Source of the DNA: Streptomyces inusitatus
GTDB lineage: Bacteria; Actinomycetota; Actinomycetes; Streptomycetales; Streptomycetaceae
DNA length: 64,000 nt
Reading direction: 5' to 3'
Assembly (NCBI RefSeq): GCF_014651115.1
Contig: NZ_BMWG01000008.1
Coordinates: 1 to 64,000, forward strand
Numbering within the stretch: the first letter of the stretch is position 1; every line of letters starts with the position of its first letter. Below the pieces are notes generated by a model. That model was not told the origin of the DNA. It saw nothing but the letters and a program-made list of their open reading frames with translations, and did no database searches. The translations under genes were made by a program, and so were the position numbers. Below are positions 19,283 to 28,174 of the stretch, one piece after another.

Positions 19283-19366
19283 ATGTCTAGAGCTGGAATT
19301 GCCTTGGTGAGTCGACGTCACGTCGACCTCGGCCGCATGTCCAGCGCCATCTGTCCCGCCCGCTGA
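19283..19366 (+). CDS. Sulfur-operon leader peptide (cysteine attenuator type)
   Basis: 27-codon ORF starting ATG 19283, beginning MSRAGIALVSRRHVDLG and ending SSAICPAR before TGA. Short peptides ending in a Cys-containing ICPAR-like tail are found upstream of sulfate-assimilation operons in Streptomyces and are annotated as putative leader peptides. A cysteine codon near the end fits attenuation by cysteinyl-tRNA supply. The 195 bp between this ORF and the sulfite reductase holds no other gene and would contain the attenuator; no clear terminator/antiterminator pair could be folded by eye. Confidence 0.78.
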   Translation: MSRAGIALVSRRHVDLGRMSSAICPAR

Positions 19367-19561
19367 CAGCCCAGCACAGCCGAGCTTTTCACCGCCCCCC
19401 ACAGCGCCTCCCCGCAGCTCCGCACCTCTCTCGCGTTTCCTCCGTCTGAGCCCGTCTGAGCCGCCTCGGCCTTCATCCGTCACCACCCTGCGCACCACCG
19501 CGTTTCCCTGCGAGTGTGCAGCTCAGAGCCGCCCTCCTGCTGTCTCGAAGGACATATCGCC

Positions 19562-21259
19562 ATGCCCGCCACCCCGGAAAAGCCCACCCCCGCCGCGCCC
19601 CGCCGCAGAGTCGGACGCCACCGCGGCGAGGGCCAGTGGGCCGTTGGCCACATGACGCCCCTCAATGCCAACGAGCAGGCCAAGAAGGACGACGACGGTC
19701 TCAATGTGCGGACACGCATTGAGACGATCTACTCCAAGCGCGGCTTCGACTCCATCGACGGCGCGGATCTCCGCGGCCGGATGCGCTGGTGGGGTCTGTA
19801 CACCCAGCGCAAGCCCGGGATCGACGGCGGCAAGACCGCGATCCTGGAGCCGGAGGAGCTGGACGACAAGTACTTCATGCTCCGAGTCCGCATCGACGGC
19901 GGCCGGCTGACCACGGGTCAGCTCCGGGTCATCGGCGAGATCTCCCAGGAATTCGCCCGCGGCACCGCCGACATCACCGACCGGCAGAACGTCCAGTACC
20001 ACTGGATCCGCATCGAGGACATGCCGGAGATCTGGCGGCGGCTGGAGGCCGTGGGCCTGTCCACCACCGAGGCCTGCGGAGACACCCCCCGGGTGATCCT
20101 CGGCTCACCGGTCGCCGGGATCGCCGAGGACGAGATCATCGACGGCACCCCCGCCATCGACGAGATCTACCGCCGGATCGTCGGCAACAAGGACTTCTCC
20201 AACCTCCCCCGCAAGTTCAAGTCCGCGATCTCCGGCTCGCCGCTGCTCGATGTGGCGCACGAGATCAACGACATCGCCTTCGTCGGCGTCGACCACCCCG
20301 AGCACGGCCCCGGCTTCGACGTCTGGGTCGGCGGCGGCCTCTCCACCAACCCCAAGATCGGCGTACGGCTGGGCGCCTGGGTCTCGCTGGACGAGGTCCC
20401 CGACGTCTACGAGGGCGTCATCTCCATCTTCCGCGACTACGGCTACCGCCGGCTGCGCACCCGCGCCCGGCTGAAGTTCCTCGTCGCCGACTGGGGACCG
20501 GAGAAGTTCCGCCAGGTCCTGGAGGAGCAGTACCTGCTGCGCAAGCTCGCCGACGGCCCCGCCCCCGAGCAGCCCGTCCAGCAGTGGCGCGACCACGTGG
20601 GCGTGCACCGCCAGCAGGACGGCCGCTTCTACATCGGATTCGCGCCGCGCGTCGGCCGGGTCGACGGAACCATCCTCACCAAGGTCGCCGAACTCGCCGA
20701 GGCGCACGGCTCCGGCCGGGTGCGCACCACCGCCGAGCAGAAGATGATCGTCCTCGACATCGAGGAGAGCCAGGTCGAGTCGATGACCGCCGGCCTGGAG
20801 GCACTGGACCTGCGGGTCAACCCCTCCCCCTTCCGGCGCGGCACGATGGCCTGCACCGGCATCGAGTTCTGCAAGCTCGCGATCGTCGAGACCAAGGCGC
20901 GCGGCGCCTCGCTCATCGACGAACTGGAGCGCCGGATCCCCGAGTTCGACCAGCCGATCACCATCAACATCAACGGCTGCCCCAACGCCTGCGCCCGTAT
21001 CCAGGTCGCGGACATCGGCCTCAAGGGACAGCTCGTCCTGGACGACGACGGCAACCAGGTCGAGGGCTACCAGGTGCACCTGGGCGGCGCGCTGGGCCTG
21101 GAGCCCGGCTTCGGCCGCAAGGTCCGCGGCCTGAAGGTCTCCTCCGCCGAACTCCCCGACTACGTCGAGCGGGTGCTGCGCCGCTTCGAGGAGCAGCGCG
21201 AGGACGGCGAGCGCTTCGCCGCCTGGGCGGCCAGGGCCTCCGAGGAGGCCCTCTCATGA
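19562..21259 (+). CDS. sirA: Assimilatory ferredoxin-dependent sulfite reductase
   Basis: 565-residue siroheme/[4Fe-4S] reductase that converts sulfite to sulfide. It has the duplicated ferrodoxin-like and sulfite-reductase domains: RTTAEQKMIVLDI (siroheme region), and the cluster ligands in ACTGIEFCK (Cys-x5-Cys) and NGCPNACAR (Cys-x3-Cys). Context with CysH, CysC, CysD and CysN supports sulfite over nitrite. First gene after the leader peptide; its stop overlaps the next start (ATGA). The CbiX-type chelatase ~7 kb downstream may supply siroheme. Confidence 0.93.
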   Translation: MPATPEKPTPAAPRRRVGRHRGEGQWAVGHMTPLNANEQAKKDDDGLNVRTRIETIYSKRGFDSIDGADLRGRMRWWGLYTQRKPGIDGGKTAILEPEELDDKYFMLRVRIDGGRLTTGQLRVIGEISQEFARGTADITDRQNVQYHWIRIEDMPEIWRRLEAVGLSTTEACGDTPRVILGSPVAGIAEDEIIDGTPAIDEIYRRIVGNKDFSNLPRKFKSAISGSPLLDVAHEINDIAFVGVDHPEHGPGFDVWVGGGLSTNPKIGVRLGAWVSLDEVPDVYEGVISIFRDYGYRRLRTRARLKFLVADWGPEKFRQVLEEQYLLRKLADGPAPEQPVQQWRDHVGVHRQQDGRFYIGFAPRVGRVDGTILTKVAELAEAHGSGRVRTTAEQKMIVLDIEESQVESMTAGLEALDLRVNPSPFRRGTMACTGIEFCKLAIVETKARGASLIDELERRIPEFDQPITININGCPNACARIQVADIGLKGQLVLDDDGNQVEGYQVHLGGALGLEPGFGRKVRGLKVSSAELPDYVERVLRRFEEQREDGERFAAWAARASEEALS

Positions 21260-21435
21260 GCGAGCGCGCCGCACCCTTCTACTGCCCCTACTGCGGGGAC
21301 GAGGATCTGCGCCCCAGCGAGGAGGGCCACGGAGCCTGGGAGTGCCACGGCTGCAACCGCGCCTTCCAGGTGAAGTACCTCGGACTGCTGACCCGCGGCT
21401 TCCGCCCCAACGACACCGGGGGCGAGGCGATATGA
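21256..21435 (+). CDS. Small zinc-ribbon-like protein of the sulfur operon
   Basis: 59-residue protein with two CxxC knuckles, YCPYCGDEDL and WECHGCNRAF, consistent with one structural zinc site or a small Fe-S site. Its start overlaps the sulfite reductase stop and its stop overlaps the cysH start, so it is translated in lock-step with both. Comparable small genes occur between sirA and cysH in other Streptomyces. Function is unknown; a redox or assembly partner for the reductases is a guess from position. Confidence 0.85.
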   Translation: MSERAAPFYCPYCGDEDLRPSEEGHGAWECHGCNRAFQVKYLGLLTRGFRPNDTGGEAI

Positions 21436-22130
21436 CCGCGACCCGCACCACCGGCCTCAAGGAGCTGGCCGAGCGCGCCGGGCGCGAACTGGAGGACGCC
21501 CCGGCGCTCACCATCGTCAGCTGGGCCGCCGAGACCTTCGGCGAGCGGTTCTGCGTCACCTCCTCCATGGAGGACGCGGTCGTCGCCCATCTCGCCGCCC
21601 GCGCCCGCCCCGGCGTCGACGTCGTCTTCCTGGACACCGGCTACCACTTCCCCGAGACCATCGGGACCAGGGACGCGGTCGAGGCCGTGATGGACGTCCG
21701 GCTGATCACGCTCACCCCCCTGCGCAGCGTGGCCGAGCAGGACGCCGAGCACGGCCCCCGGCTGCACGACCGCGACCCCGATCTGTGCTGCGCGCTGCGG
21801 AAGGTCAAGCCCCTGGAGGACGGGCTGGCCGGATACGACGCCTGGGCCACCGGTCTGCGCCGCGACGAGTCGCCGACCCGGGCCGGCACCCCGGTCGTCG
21901 GCTGGGACGAGCGCCGGCGGAAGGTCAAGGTCTCGCCGATCGCCCGCTGGACCCAGGACGACGTGGACGCCTATGTCGCCGAGCACGGTGTGCTCACCAA
22001 CCCCCTGCTGATGGACGGCTACGCCTCGGTCGGCTGCGAGCCCTGCACCCGCCGGGTGCTGGCGGGCGAGGACGCCCGCGCCGGCCGCTGGGCCGGCCGG
22101 GGCAAGACGGAATGCGGGCTGCACGGATGA
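21432..22130 (+). CDS. cysH: (Phospho)adenylylsulfate reductase
   Basis: 232-residue reductase of the PAPS/APS family. The PP-loop-like motif is SSMEDAV and the catalytic C-terminal motif is ECGLHG. It also carries the two cysteine pairs DLCCALRK and GCEPCTRR, which in this family ligate a [4Fe-4S] cluster and mark enzymes that use APS rather than PAPS. It supplies sulfite to the reductase upstream. Start ATG 21432 overlaps the preceding stop. Confidence 0.92.
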   Translation: MTATRTTGLKELAERAGRELEDAPALTIVSWAAETFGERFCVTSSMEDAVVAHLAARARPGVDVVFLDTGYHFPETIGTRDAVEAVMDVRLITLTPLRSVAEQDAEHGPRLHDRDPDLCCALRKVKPLEDGLAGYDAWATGLRRDESPTRAGTPVVGWDERRRKVKVSPIARWTQDDVDAYVAEHGVLTNPLLMDGYASVGCEPCTRRVLAGEDARAGRWAGRGKTECGLHG

Positions 22131-22171
22131 CCGACGACCACCCCCACCCCCTTCAGAAGCAGGAGAACAAT

Positions 22172-22705
22172 GTGACCGGGGCGACGATCTGGCTCACCGG
22201 GCTGCCGAGCTCGGGCAAGACCACCATCGCCTACGCGCTGGCGGAGCGGCTGAGCACCGAGGGCCTGCGCACCGAAGTGCTCGACGGCGACGAGATCCGC
22301 GAGTTCCTCTCCGCGGGCCTCGGTTTCACCCGCGAGGACCGGCACACCAATGTCCAGCGCATCGGCTTCGTCGCCGAGCTGCTGGCCTCGCACGGCGTCA
22401 CCGTGCTCGTACCGGTGATCGCGCCGTACGCCGACAGCCGCGAGGCCGTCCGCAAGCGGCACGCCGCCGCGTCGACTCCGTATCTGGAGGTGCATGTCGC
22501 CACCCCCGTCGAGGTCTGCTCCGAGCGGGATGTGAAGGGGCTGTACGCCAAGCAGGCGGCCGGTGAGATCAGCGGGCTGACCGGGGTCGACGACCCCTAC
22601 GAGGCTCCCGTCTCCCCCGATCTGCGGATCGAGTCCCAGCACCAGAGTGTCCAGGAGTCCGCGGCGGCGCTCCACGCGCTGCTCACCGAGAGGGGCGTCC
22701 TGTGA
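22172..22705 (+). CDS. cysC: Adenylylsulfate (APS) kinase
   Basis: 177-residue APS kinase: Walker A GLPSSGKTTIAYAL, DGDEIREFLSAGLGFTREDR, and VKGLYAKQAAGEISGLTGVDDPYEAP characteristic of CysC. It phosphorylates APS to PAPS. GTG 22172 is chosen because AGGAG lies 6 bp upstream (22161-22165) and the protein then starts at the first strand; ATG 22127, overlapping the cysH stop, would add 15 low-complexity residues. The cysC stop overlaps the cysD start by 4 bp. Confidence 0.92.
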   Translation: MTGATIWLTGLPSSGKTTIAYALAERLSTEGLRTEVLDGDEIREFLSAGLGFTREDRHTNVQRIGFVAELLASHGVTVLVPVIAPYADSREAVRKRHAAASTPYLEVHVATPVEVCSERDVKGLYAKQAAGEISGLTGVDDPYEAPVSPDLRIESQHQSVQESAAALHALLTERGVL

Positions 22706-23652
22706 CCGACGCACACGGCACCACGGCCGTCGCCGGGACGGCGGAGACGGACAGTCCGTACGCCCTCTCCCACCTGGACGCCCTGGAGTCCGAGGCGGTG
22801 CACATCTTCCGCGAGGTGGCGGGTGAGTTCGAGCGGCCGGTGATCCTCTTCTCCGGCGGCAAGGACTCCATCGTCATGCTCCATCTGGCGCTGAAGGCGT
22901 TCGCCCCCGCCGCGATCCCCTTCTCGCTGCTCCATGTGGACACCGGGCACAACTTCCCCGAGGTCCTGGAGTACCGCGACCGCACGGTCGCCCAGCACGG
23001 CCTCCGGCTCCATGTCGCCTCCGTACAGGAGTACATCGACGCCGGAACGCTCCGCGAGCGCCCCGACGGCACCCGCAATCCGCTCCAGACCGTGCCGCTG
23101 ACCGAGAAGATCCAGACCGAGCGCTTCGACGCGGTCTTCGGCGGCGGCCGGCGGGACGAGGAGAAGGCGCGGGCCAAGGAGCGGGTCTTCTCGCTGCGGG
23201 ACGAGTTCTCGCAGTGGGACCCCCGGCGGCAGCGGCCGGAGCTGTGGCAGCTCTACAACGGCCGCCACGCGCCCGGCGAGCATGTCCGGGTCTTCCCGCT
23301 CTCCAACTGGACCGAGCTGGATGTGTGGCAGTACATCGAGCGCGAGGGCATCGAACTGCCGGGGATCTACTTCGCCCATGAGCGCGAGGTGTTCCGGCGC
23401 GCGGGGATGTGGCTGACGGCGGGCGACTGGGGCGGCCCCAAGGAGTCCGAGCCGGTCGAGACCCGGCTGATCCGCTACCGCACGGTCGGCGACATGTCCT
23501 GCACCGGAGCGGTGGACTCCGACGCCACCACGCTCGACGCGGTGATCGCCGAGATCGCCGCGTCCCGTCTCACCGAGCGGGGTGCCACCCGCGCCGACGA
23601 CAAGATGTCCGAGGCCGCGATGGAAGACCGCAAGCGCGAAGGGTACTTCTAA
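22702..23652 (+). CDS. cysD: Sulfate adenylyltransferase subunit 2
   Basis: 316-residue small subunit of ATP sulfurylase. The PP-loop is ILFSGGKDSIVMLHLALKAF; downstream LHVDTGHNFPEVLEYRD, FGGGRRDEEKARAKER and the GDMSCTGAVDS motif are CysD hallmarks. It makes APS from sulfate and ATP, driven by GTP hydrolysis in CysN. GTG start at 22702; 3-bp gap to cysN. Confidence 0.95.
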   Translation: MTDAHGTTAVAGTAETDSPYALSHLDALESEAVHIFREVAGEFERPVILFSGGKDSIVMLHLALKAFAPAAIPFSLLHVDTGHNFPEVLEYRDRTVAQHGLRLHVASVQEYIDAGTLRERPDGTRNPLQTVPLTEKIQTERFDAVFGGGRRDEEKARAKERVFSLRDEFSQWDPRRQRPELWQLYNGRHAPGEHVRVFPLSNWTELDVWQYIEREGIELPGIYFAHEREVFRRAGMWLTAGDWGGPKESEPVETRLIRYRTVGDMSCTGAVDSDATTLDAVIAEIAASRLTERGATRADDKMSEAAMEDRKREGYF

Positions 23653-23655
23653 GCC

Positions 23656-24990
23656 ATGACCACCGCCGCCGAGCGACTCTCGGCCACCACCCTGCTGCGC
23701 TTCGCGACCGCCGGATCCGTGGACGACGGCAAGTCGACCCTGGTCGGACGGCTGCTGCACGACTCCAAGTCGGTCCTCACCGACCAGCTGGAGGCCGTGG
23801 CCACCGCCTCGCTCTCCCGGGGCCAGGACACCCCCGACCTGGCGCTGCTCACCGACGGTCTGCGGGCCGAGCGGGAGCAGGGCATCACCATCGACGTGGC
23901 CTACCGCTACTTCGCCACCGCCCGCCGCCGCTTCATCCTCGCCGACACCCCCGGGCATGTGCAGTACACCCGCAACATGGTGACCGGCGCGTCCACGGCG
24001 GAGCTGGCGGTCGTCCTGGTCGACGCCCGCAACGGGGTCGTGGAGCAGACCCGCCGCCACGCGGCCGTCGCCGCCCTGCTGCGGGTGCCCCATGTGGTCC
24101 TCGCGGTCAACAAGATGGACCTCGTCGACTACGCCGAGCCCGTCTTCGCGAAGATCGCCGAGGAGTTCACCACCTACGCCAGGGAGCTGGGGGTGCCCGA
24201 GGTCGTGGCGATCCCGATCTCGGCGCTGGCCGGGGACAATGTCGTGGACCCGTCGGCGAACATGGACTGGTACGGCGGCCCCACCGTCCTCGAACACCTG
24301 GAGACGGTGCCCTCCAGCCACGATCTGACCGACTGCCACGCCCGGCTGCCGGTGCAGTACGTGATCCGGCCGCAGACCGCCGAGCACCCCGACTACCGGG
24401 GGTACGCGGGGCAGATCGCCGCGGGCGTCCTGCGGGTCGGCGAGCCGGTGACGGTGCTTCCCTCGGGCCGTACGTCGAAGATCGCCGGGATCGATCTGCT
24501 CGGCAGGCCGGTGGACATCGCCTGGGCCCCGCAGTCGGTGACGGTGCTGCTCGCGGACGACATCGACGTATCGCGCGGTGATCTGATCGTGCCGTCCGGC
24601 GACGCCCCGGCCACCACCCAGGACGTCGAGGCCACGGTCTGCCATGTCGCGGACCGCCCGCTGACGGTCGGGCAGCGGGTGCTGCTGAAGCACACCACCC
24701 GTACCGTCAAGGCGATCGTCAGGGAGATCCCCTCGCGGCTCACCCTCGACGATCTCTCCCGGCACCCGGAGCCGGGGCAGCTTGTCGCCAACGACATCGG
24801 CCAGGTGCGGGTGCGCACCGCGGAGCCGCTGGCGCTCGACGCGTACGCCGACTCACGGCGTACCGGCTCATTTCTGCTGATCGACCCGGCCGACGGCACC
24901 ACGCTGGCGGCCGGCATGGCGGGCGACTCGTTCGCGAGCACCGCCGAGGCCGCACTGCCGGCCGAAGACGACGGGGAGTGGGACTTCTGA
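23656..24990 (+). CDS. cysN: Sulfate adenylyltransferase subunit 1 (GTPase)
   Basis: 444-residue EF-Tu-like GTPase partner of CysD. G motifs: GSVDDGKSTLVGRLLHD (G1), GITIDVAYRYF (G2), DTPGHVQYTRNM (G3) and NKMDLVDY (G4), followed by two beta-barrel domains. There is no fused APS kinase domain, in agreement with a separate cysC. The stop codon shares its last base with the ATG of a short coupled ORF. Confidence 0.95.
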   Translation: MTTAAERLSATTLLRFATAGSVDDGKSTLVGRLLHDSKSVLTDQLEAVATASLSRGQDTPDLALLTDGLRAEREQGITIDVAYRYFATARRRFILADTPGHVQYTRNMVTGASTAELAVVLVDARNGVVEQTRRHAAVAALLRVPHVVLAVNKMDLVDYAEPVFAKIAEEFTTYARELGVPEVVAIPISALAGDNVVDPSANMDWYGGPTVLEHLETVPSSHDLTDCHARLPVQYVIRPQTAEHPDYRGYAGQIAAGVLRVGEPVTVLPSGRTSKIAGIDLLGRPVDIAWAPQSVTVLLADDIDVSRGDLIVPSGDAPATTQDVEATVCHVADRPLTVGQRVLLKHTTRTVKAIVREIPSRLTLDDLSRHPEPGQLVANDIGQVRVRTAEPLALDAYADSRRTGSFLLIDPADGTTLAAGMAGDSFASTAEAALPAEDDGEWDF

Positions 24991-25094
24991 TGACGACGAC
25001 CGATGTGTTCGCCACCTTCGCGAAGGAAGGCGGACGGGTGGGCAGCGGGACGCTCGGCTCTGGATCCGGGGGGGTTTCGCGATGTGCGCGATGA
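24990..25094 (+). CDS. Candidate 34-residue peptide coupled to cysN
   Basis: An ATG overlaps the cysN stop (TGATG) and opens a 34-codon frame that starts MTTTDVFATFAKEGG and ends GGVSRCAR. The overlap is typical of translational coupling, but the codon pattern is only moderately Streptomyces-like and the Gly/Ser-rich second half looks non-globular. It may be a real small protein, a remnant, or chance. The rest of the gap up to 25198 holds no other gene I can support. Confidence 0.35.
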   Translation: MTTTDVFATFAKEGGRVGSGTLGSGSGGVSRCAR

Positions 25095-25197
25095 CCCGGA
25101 GGCACCACCCGTACCAGAAGCGAAGACCCAGACCAGTCGATATCCCGGCCGCGCCGCAGTCGCGCGAGAGCCGGGGCCAACGAGGGGAACATCTCCC

Positions 25198-26307
25198 GTG
25201 CCTGCCACACGTACCACCCTGCGCCGCGGCATCGCCGCCGCCGCCGCGCTCCCGCTGCTGATCGGCGCAGTCGCCTCCTGCGGCTACGGCTCCGAGTCGG
25301 ACAAGAACGAGAAGACCGGGCCGGTCGCCAAGGGCGAGAAGCTCTCCTCGGACACGGTCAAGCTCGGCTACTTCCCGAATCTGACCCACGCCACCGCTCT
25401 CGTCGGTGAGCAGGAGGGCATCCTCCAGAAGGAGCTGGGCGGCACCCAGATCAAGTCCACCACCTTCAACGCCGGTCCCTCCGAGATCGAGGCGCTGAAC
25501 GCGGGCTCGATCGACATCGGGTTCATCGGCCCCTCCCCGGCCATCAACGGCTTCACCAAGTCCAAGGGCACGAACCTCCGGATCGTCTCCGGCGCGGCGT
25601 CCGGCGGGGTGAAGCTGGTGGTGAACCCCAAGAAGATCAAGACCCTGGACGATCTCAAGGGCAAGAAGATCGCCACCCCGCAGGTCGGGAACACCCAGGA
25701 CGTCGCCTTCCTCAACTGGATAGCCGAGAAGGGCTGGTCGACCGACGCCCAGAGCGGCAAGGGCGACGTCTCCGTCGTCCGCACCGACAACAAGATCACT
25801 CCGGACGCCTACAAGTCCGGCTCCATCGACGGCGCCTGGGTGCCGGAGCCGACCGCGTCCCGGCTGGTCAGCCAGGGTGCCAAGGTCCTCCTCGACGAGG
25901 CGACGCTGTGGCCGGACAAGAAGTTCGTGATCACGCACATCATCGTGTCGCAGAAGTTCCTCAAGGCTCACCCGGACGTGGTCGAGGCCGTGGTGCGCGG
26001 CTCGCTGAAGACCAATGACTGGATCAACGCCAACCCGGAGAAGGCCAAGGCGTCCGCCAACGCCAAGCTGAAGGCGCTCACCGGCAAAGAGCTGCCGGCC
26101 GAGATCCTCGACCCGGCGTGGAAGTCGATCCAGTTCACCGCCGACCCGCTGGCCACCACGCTGAAGACGCAGGCCGGCTACGCGGTGAAGGCGGGGCTGC
26201 TGAAGGAGCCCGACCTGAACGGCATCTACGACCTCACGGCGCTGAACAAGGTCCTCAAGGCCGACGCCAAGCCCGAGGTCTCCGACGCCGGTCTCGGCGC
26301 CAAGTAA
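25198..26307 (+). CDS. ABC transporter substrate-binding lipoprotein, sulfonate/taurine type
   Basis: 369-residue extracellular binding protein. Signal peptide with lipobox AVASC near residue 27 predicts a lipoprotein. The mature part has the NMT1/SsuA-like layout: VKLGYFPNLTHATALVGEQEGIL, NAGPSEIEALNAGSIDIGFIGPSPAING. Placement directly after cysDN and with an ATPase and one permease indicates uptake of an organic sulfur compound such as aliphatic sulfonates. GTG 25198 with GAGGGGAAC upstream removes a longer unlikely N-terminus. Confidence 0.88.
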   Translation: MPATRTTLRRGIAAAAALPLLIGAVASCGYGSESDKNEKTGPVAKGEKLSSDTVKLGYFPNLTHATALVGEQEGILQKELGGTQIKSTTFNAGPSEIEALNAGSIDIGFIGPSPAINGFTKSKGTNLRIVSGAASGGVKLVVNPKKIKTLDDLKGKKIATPQVGNTQDVAFLNWIAEKGWSTDAQSGKGDVSVVRTDNKITPDAYKSGSIDGAWVPEPTASRLVSQGAKVLLDEATLWPDKKFVITHIIVSQKFLKAHPDVVEAVVRGSLKTNDWINANPEKAKASANAKLKALTGKELPAEILDPAWKSIQFTADPLATTLKTQAGYAVKAGLLKEPDLNGIYDLTALNKVLKADAKPEVSDAGLGAK

Positions 26308-26340
26308 CCGCGCAGCCACGTTCCCCAGGAGGTGACGACC

Positions 26341-27129
26341 ATGGCCACTCTCACCAAGGATCAGGCCGAGGACCGTACGACTGTTGGGCACTCCGCCCGT
26401 ATCGAGCACGTCTCGAAGTCCTTCACGGGGCCCGCCGGGCGACAGCTCGTCCTGGACGACATCACTCTCGATGTCGCTCCGGGCGAGTTCGTCACCCTCC
26501 TGGGGGCCTCCGGCTGCGGAAAGTCCACCCTGCTCAATCTGGTGGCGGGCCTCGACGCGCCCACCGCCGGAACCATCACCACGCACGGCCGCCCGGCGCT
26601 GATGTTCCAGGAGCACGCGCTCTTCCCCTGGCTCACGGCGGGCAAGAACATCGAACTCGCGCTGCGGCTGCGCGGGGTCGCCAAGTCCGAGCGCCGCACC
26701 GAGGCCGAGCGGCTGCTCGAACTGGTGCGGCTGGGGGGCTCGTACGGCAAGCGGGTGCACGAGCTGTCCGGCGGTATGCGCCAGCGGGTGGCGCTCGCCC
26801 GGGCGATCGCCCAGGACAGTCAACTGCTGCTGATGGACGAGCCGTTCGCGGCGCTCGACGCCATCACCCGGGATGTGCTCCACGGCGAGCTGACCCGGAT
26901 CTGGCGCGAGACACAGCTGTCGGTGCTGTTCGTGACGCACAACGTGCGCGAGGCGGTACGGCTCGCGGAGCGTGTGGTGCTGCTGTCGTCCCGGCCGGGC
27001 CGGATCGCCCGGGAGTGGACGGTCGGCATCGAGCACCCGCGCCGGATCGAGGACACCGCCGTGGCGGAGCTGTCCGTCGAGATAACTGAAGAACTGCGTG
27101 GGGAGATCCGCCGACATGGTCAGCACTGA
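26341..27129 (+). CDS. ABC transporter ATP-binding protein, sulfonate type
   Basis: 262-residue ATPase of the SsuB/TauB group. Walker A GASGCGKSTLLNLVAGL, Q-loop FQEHALFPW, signature LSGGMRQRVALARA, Walker B LLLMDEPFAALD and H-loop VTHNVREAV are all intact. ATG 26341 lies 8 bp after AGGAGG (26327-26332). Its end overlaps the permease gene by 14 bp, so the two are coupled. Confidence 0.92.
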   Translation: MATLTKDQAEDRTTVGHSARIEHVSKSFTGPAGRQLVLDDITLDVAPGEFVTLLGASGCGKSTLLNLVAGLDAPTAGTITTHGRPALMFQEHALFPWLTAGKNIELALRLRGVAKSERRTEAERLLELVRLGGSYGKRVHELSGGMRQRVALARAIAQDSQLLLMDEPFAALDAITRDVLHGELTRIWRETQLSVLFVTHNVREAVRLAERVVLLSSRPGRIAREWTVGIEHPRRIEDTAVAELSVEITEELRGEIRRHGQH

Positions 27130-28027
27130 GAAGACCGCCAGCGTCGCCAAGCCCGCCAAGACCTCCAAGTCCGACGATCTCGCCGGTCTGGAGGCGGGCC
27201 TCGACGCCCTGGACGCGGTGCAGTCCCACCGCACCCCGCTGGGGGAGGTGCTGGTCAAGAAGGTCCTCCCGCCGCTGATCGCGGTCGCCCTGGTGATCGT
27301 CGTCTGGCAGACGCTGGTCTGGGCGAAGGTCGCCGAGGAGGGCAGCCTGCCCGCGCCGTCCGCGGTGTGGGACAGCGTGTCCGCGATGTGGCTGAAGGGC
27401 ACCCTGCTGGAAGTCGTGTGGACCAGCGTCTCGCGCGGTCTGCTGGGCTTTCTGCTGGCGCTGGCCATCGGCACCCCGCTGGGGCTGCTGGTCGCCCGGG
27501 TGAAGTTCGTCCGGGCGGCGATCGGGCCGATCCTCTCGGGTCTCCAGTCGCTGCCGTCGGTGGCCTGGGTGCCGCCCGCGGTGATCTGGCTCGGGCTGAA
27601 CAACCAGATGATGTACGCGGTGATCCTGCTCGGCGCGGTGCCGTCGATCGCCAACGGGCTGGTCTCCGGCGTCGACCAGGTCCCGCCGCTGTTTCTGCGG
27701 GCGGGGCGCACCATGGGCGCGACCGGGCTCAGGGGCACCTGGCACATCGTCATGCCGGCGGCGCTGCCCGGTTATCTGGCGGGGCTCAAGCAGGGCTGGG
27801 CGTTCTCCTGGCGGTCGCTGATGGCCGCCGAGATCATCGCCTCCTCGCCCGATCTCGGCCTTGGGCTCGGCCAGTTGCTGGAGAACGGACGCAGTAATTC
27901 CGATATGCCGGGGGTGTTCATGGCGATTCTGCTGATCCTCATCGTCGGCATAGCCATCGATCTGCTCATCTTCAGTCCGCTGGAGCGGTCGGTGCTGCGA
28001 GGCCGGGGACTGCTGGTCAAGGGCTGA
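27116..28027 (+). CDS. ABC transporter permease, sulfonate type
   Basis: 303-residue permease of the SsuC/TauC group. A ~45-residue charged N-terminus is followed by about six TM helices; the EAA-type coupling loop reads FLRAGRTMGATGLRGTWHIVMPAALPGYLAGLKQ in two visible halves. It completes the binding protein-ATPase-permease set. ATG 27116 overlaps the ATPase gene. Confidence 0.92.
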   Translation: MVSTEKTASVAKPAKTSKSDDLAGLEAGLDALDAVQSHRTPLGEVLVKKVLPPLIAVALVIVVWQTLVWAKVAEEGSLPAPSAVWDSVSAMWLKGTLLEVVWTSVSRGLLGFLLALAIGTPLGLLVARVKFVRAAIGPILSGLQSLPSVAWVPPAVIWLGLNNQMMYAVILLGAVPSIANGLVSGVDQVPPLFLRAGRTMGATGLRGTWHIVMPAALPGYLAGLKQGWAFSWRSLMAAEIIASSPDLGLGLGQLLENGRSNSDMPGVFMAILLILIVGIAIDLLIFSPLERSVLRGRGLLVKG

Positions 28028-28174
28028 ACGGCCCTCGGGCCGGCAGGGCCACAGGCCCGGCCGGCCGGTTCCGGCGGGATCCGCCTCCCCGGCCCGCCGG
28101 GACCGACCGGCCGACTCCACGATCACGTACTACTCCTTGAGTCCACGGCCTCACGACAGGAACAGAGTCCGACC

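Noticed and set aside
28028..28174. Terminator between the sulfonate permease and cbiX
   Set aside because: The region is rich in GGCC/CCGG but no single convincing stem could be defined, so co-transcription remains open.
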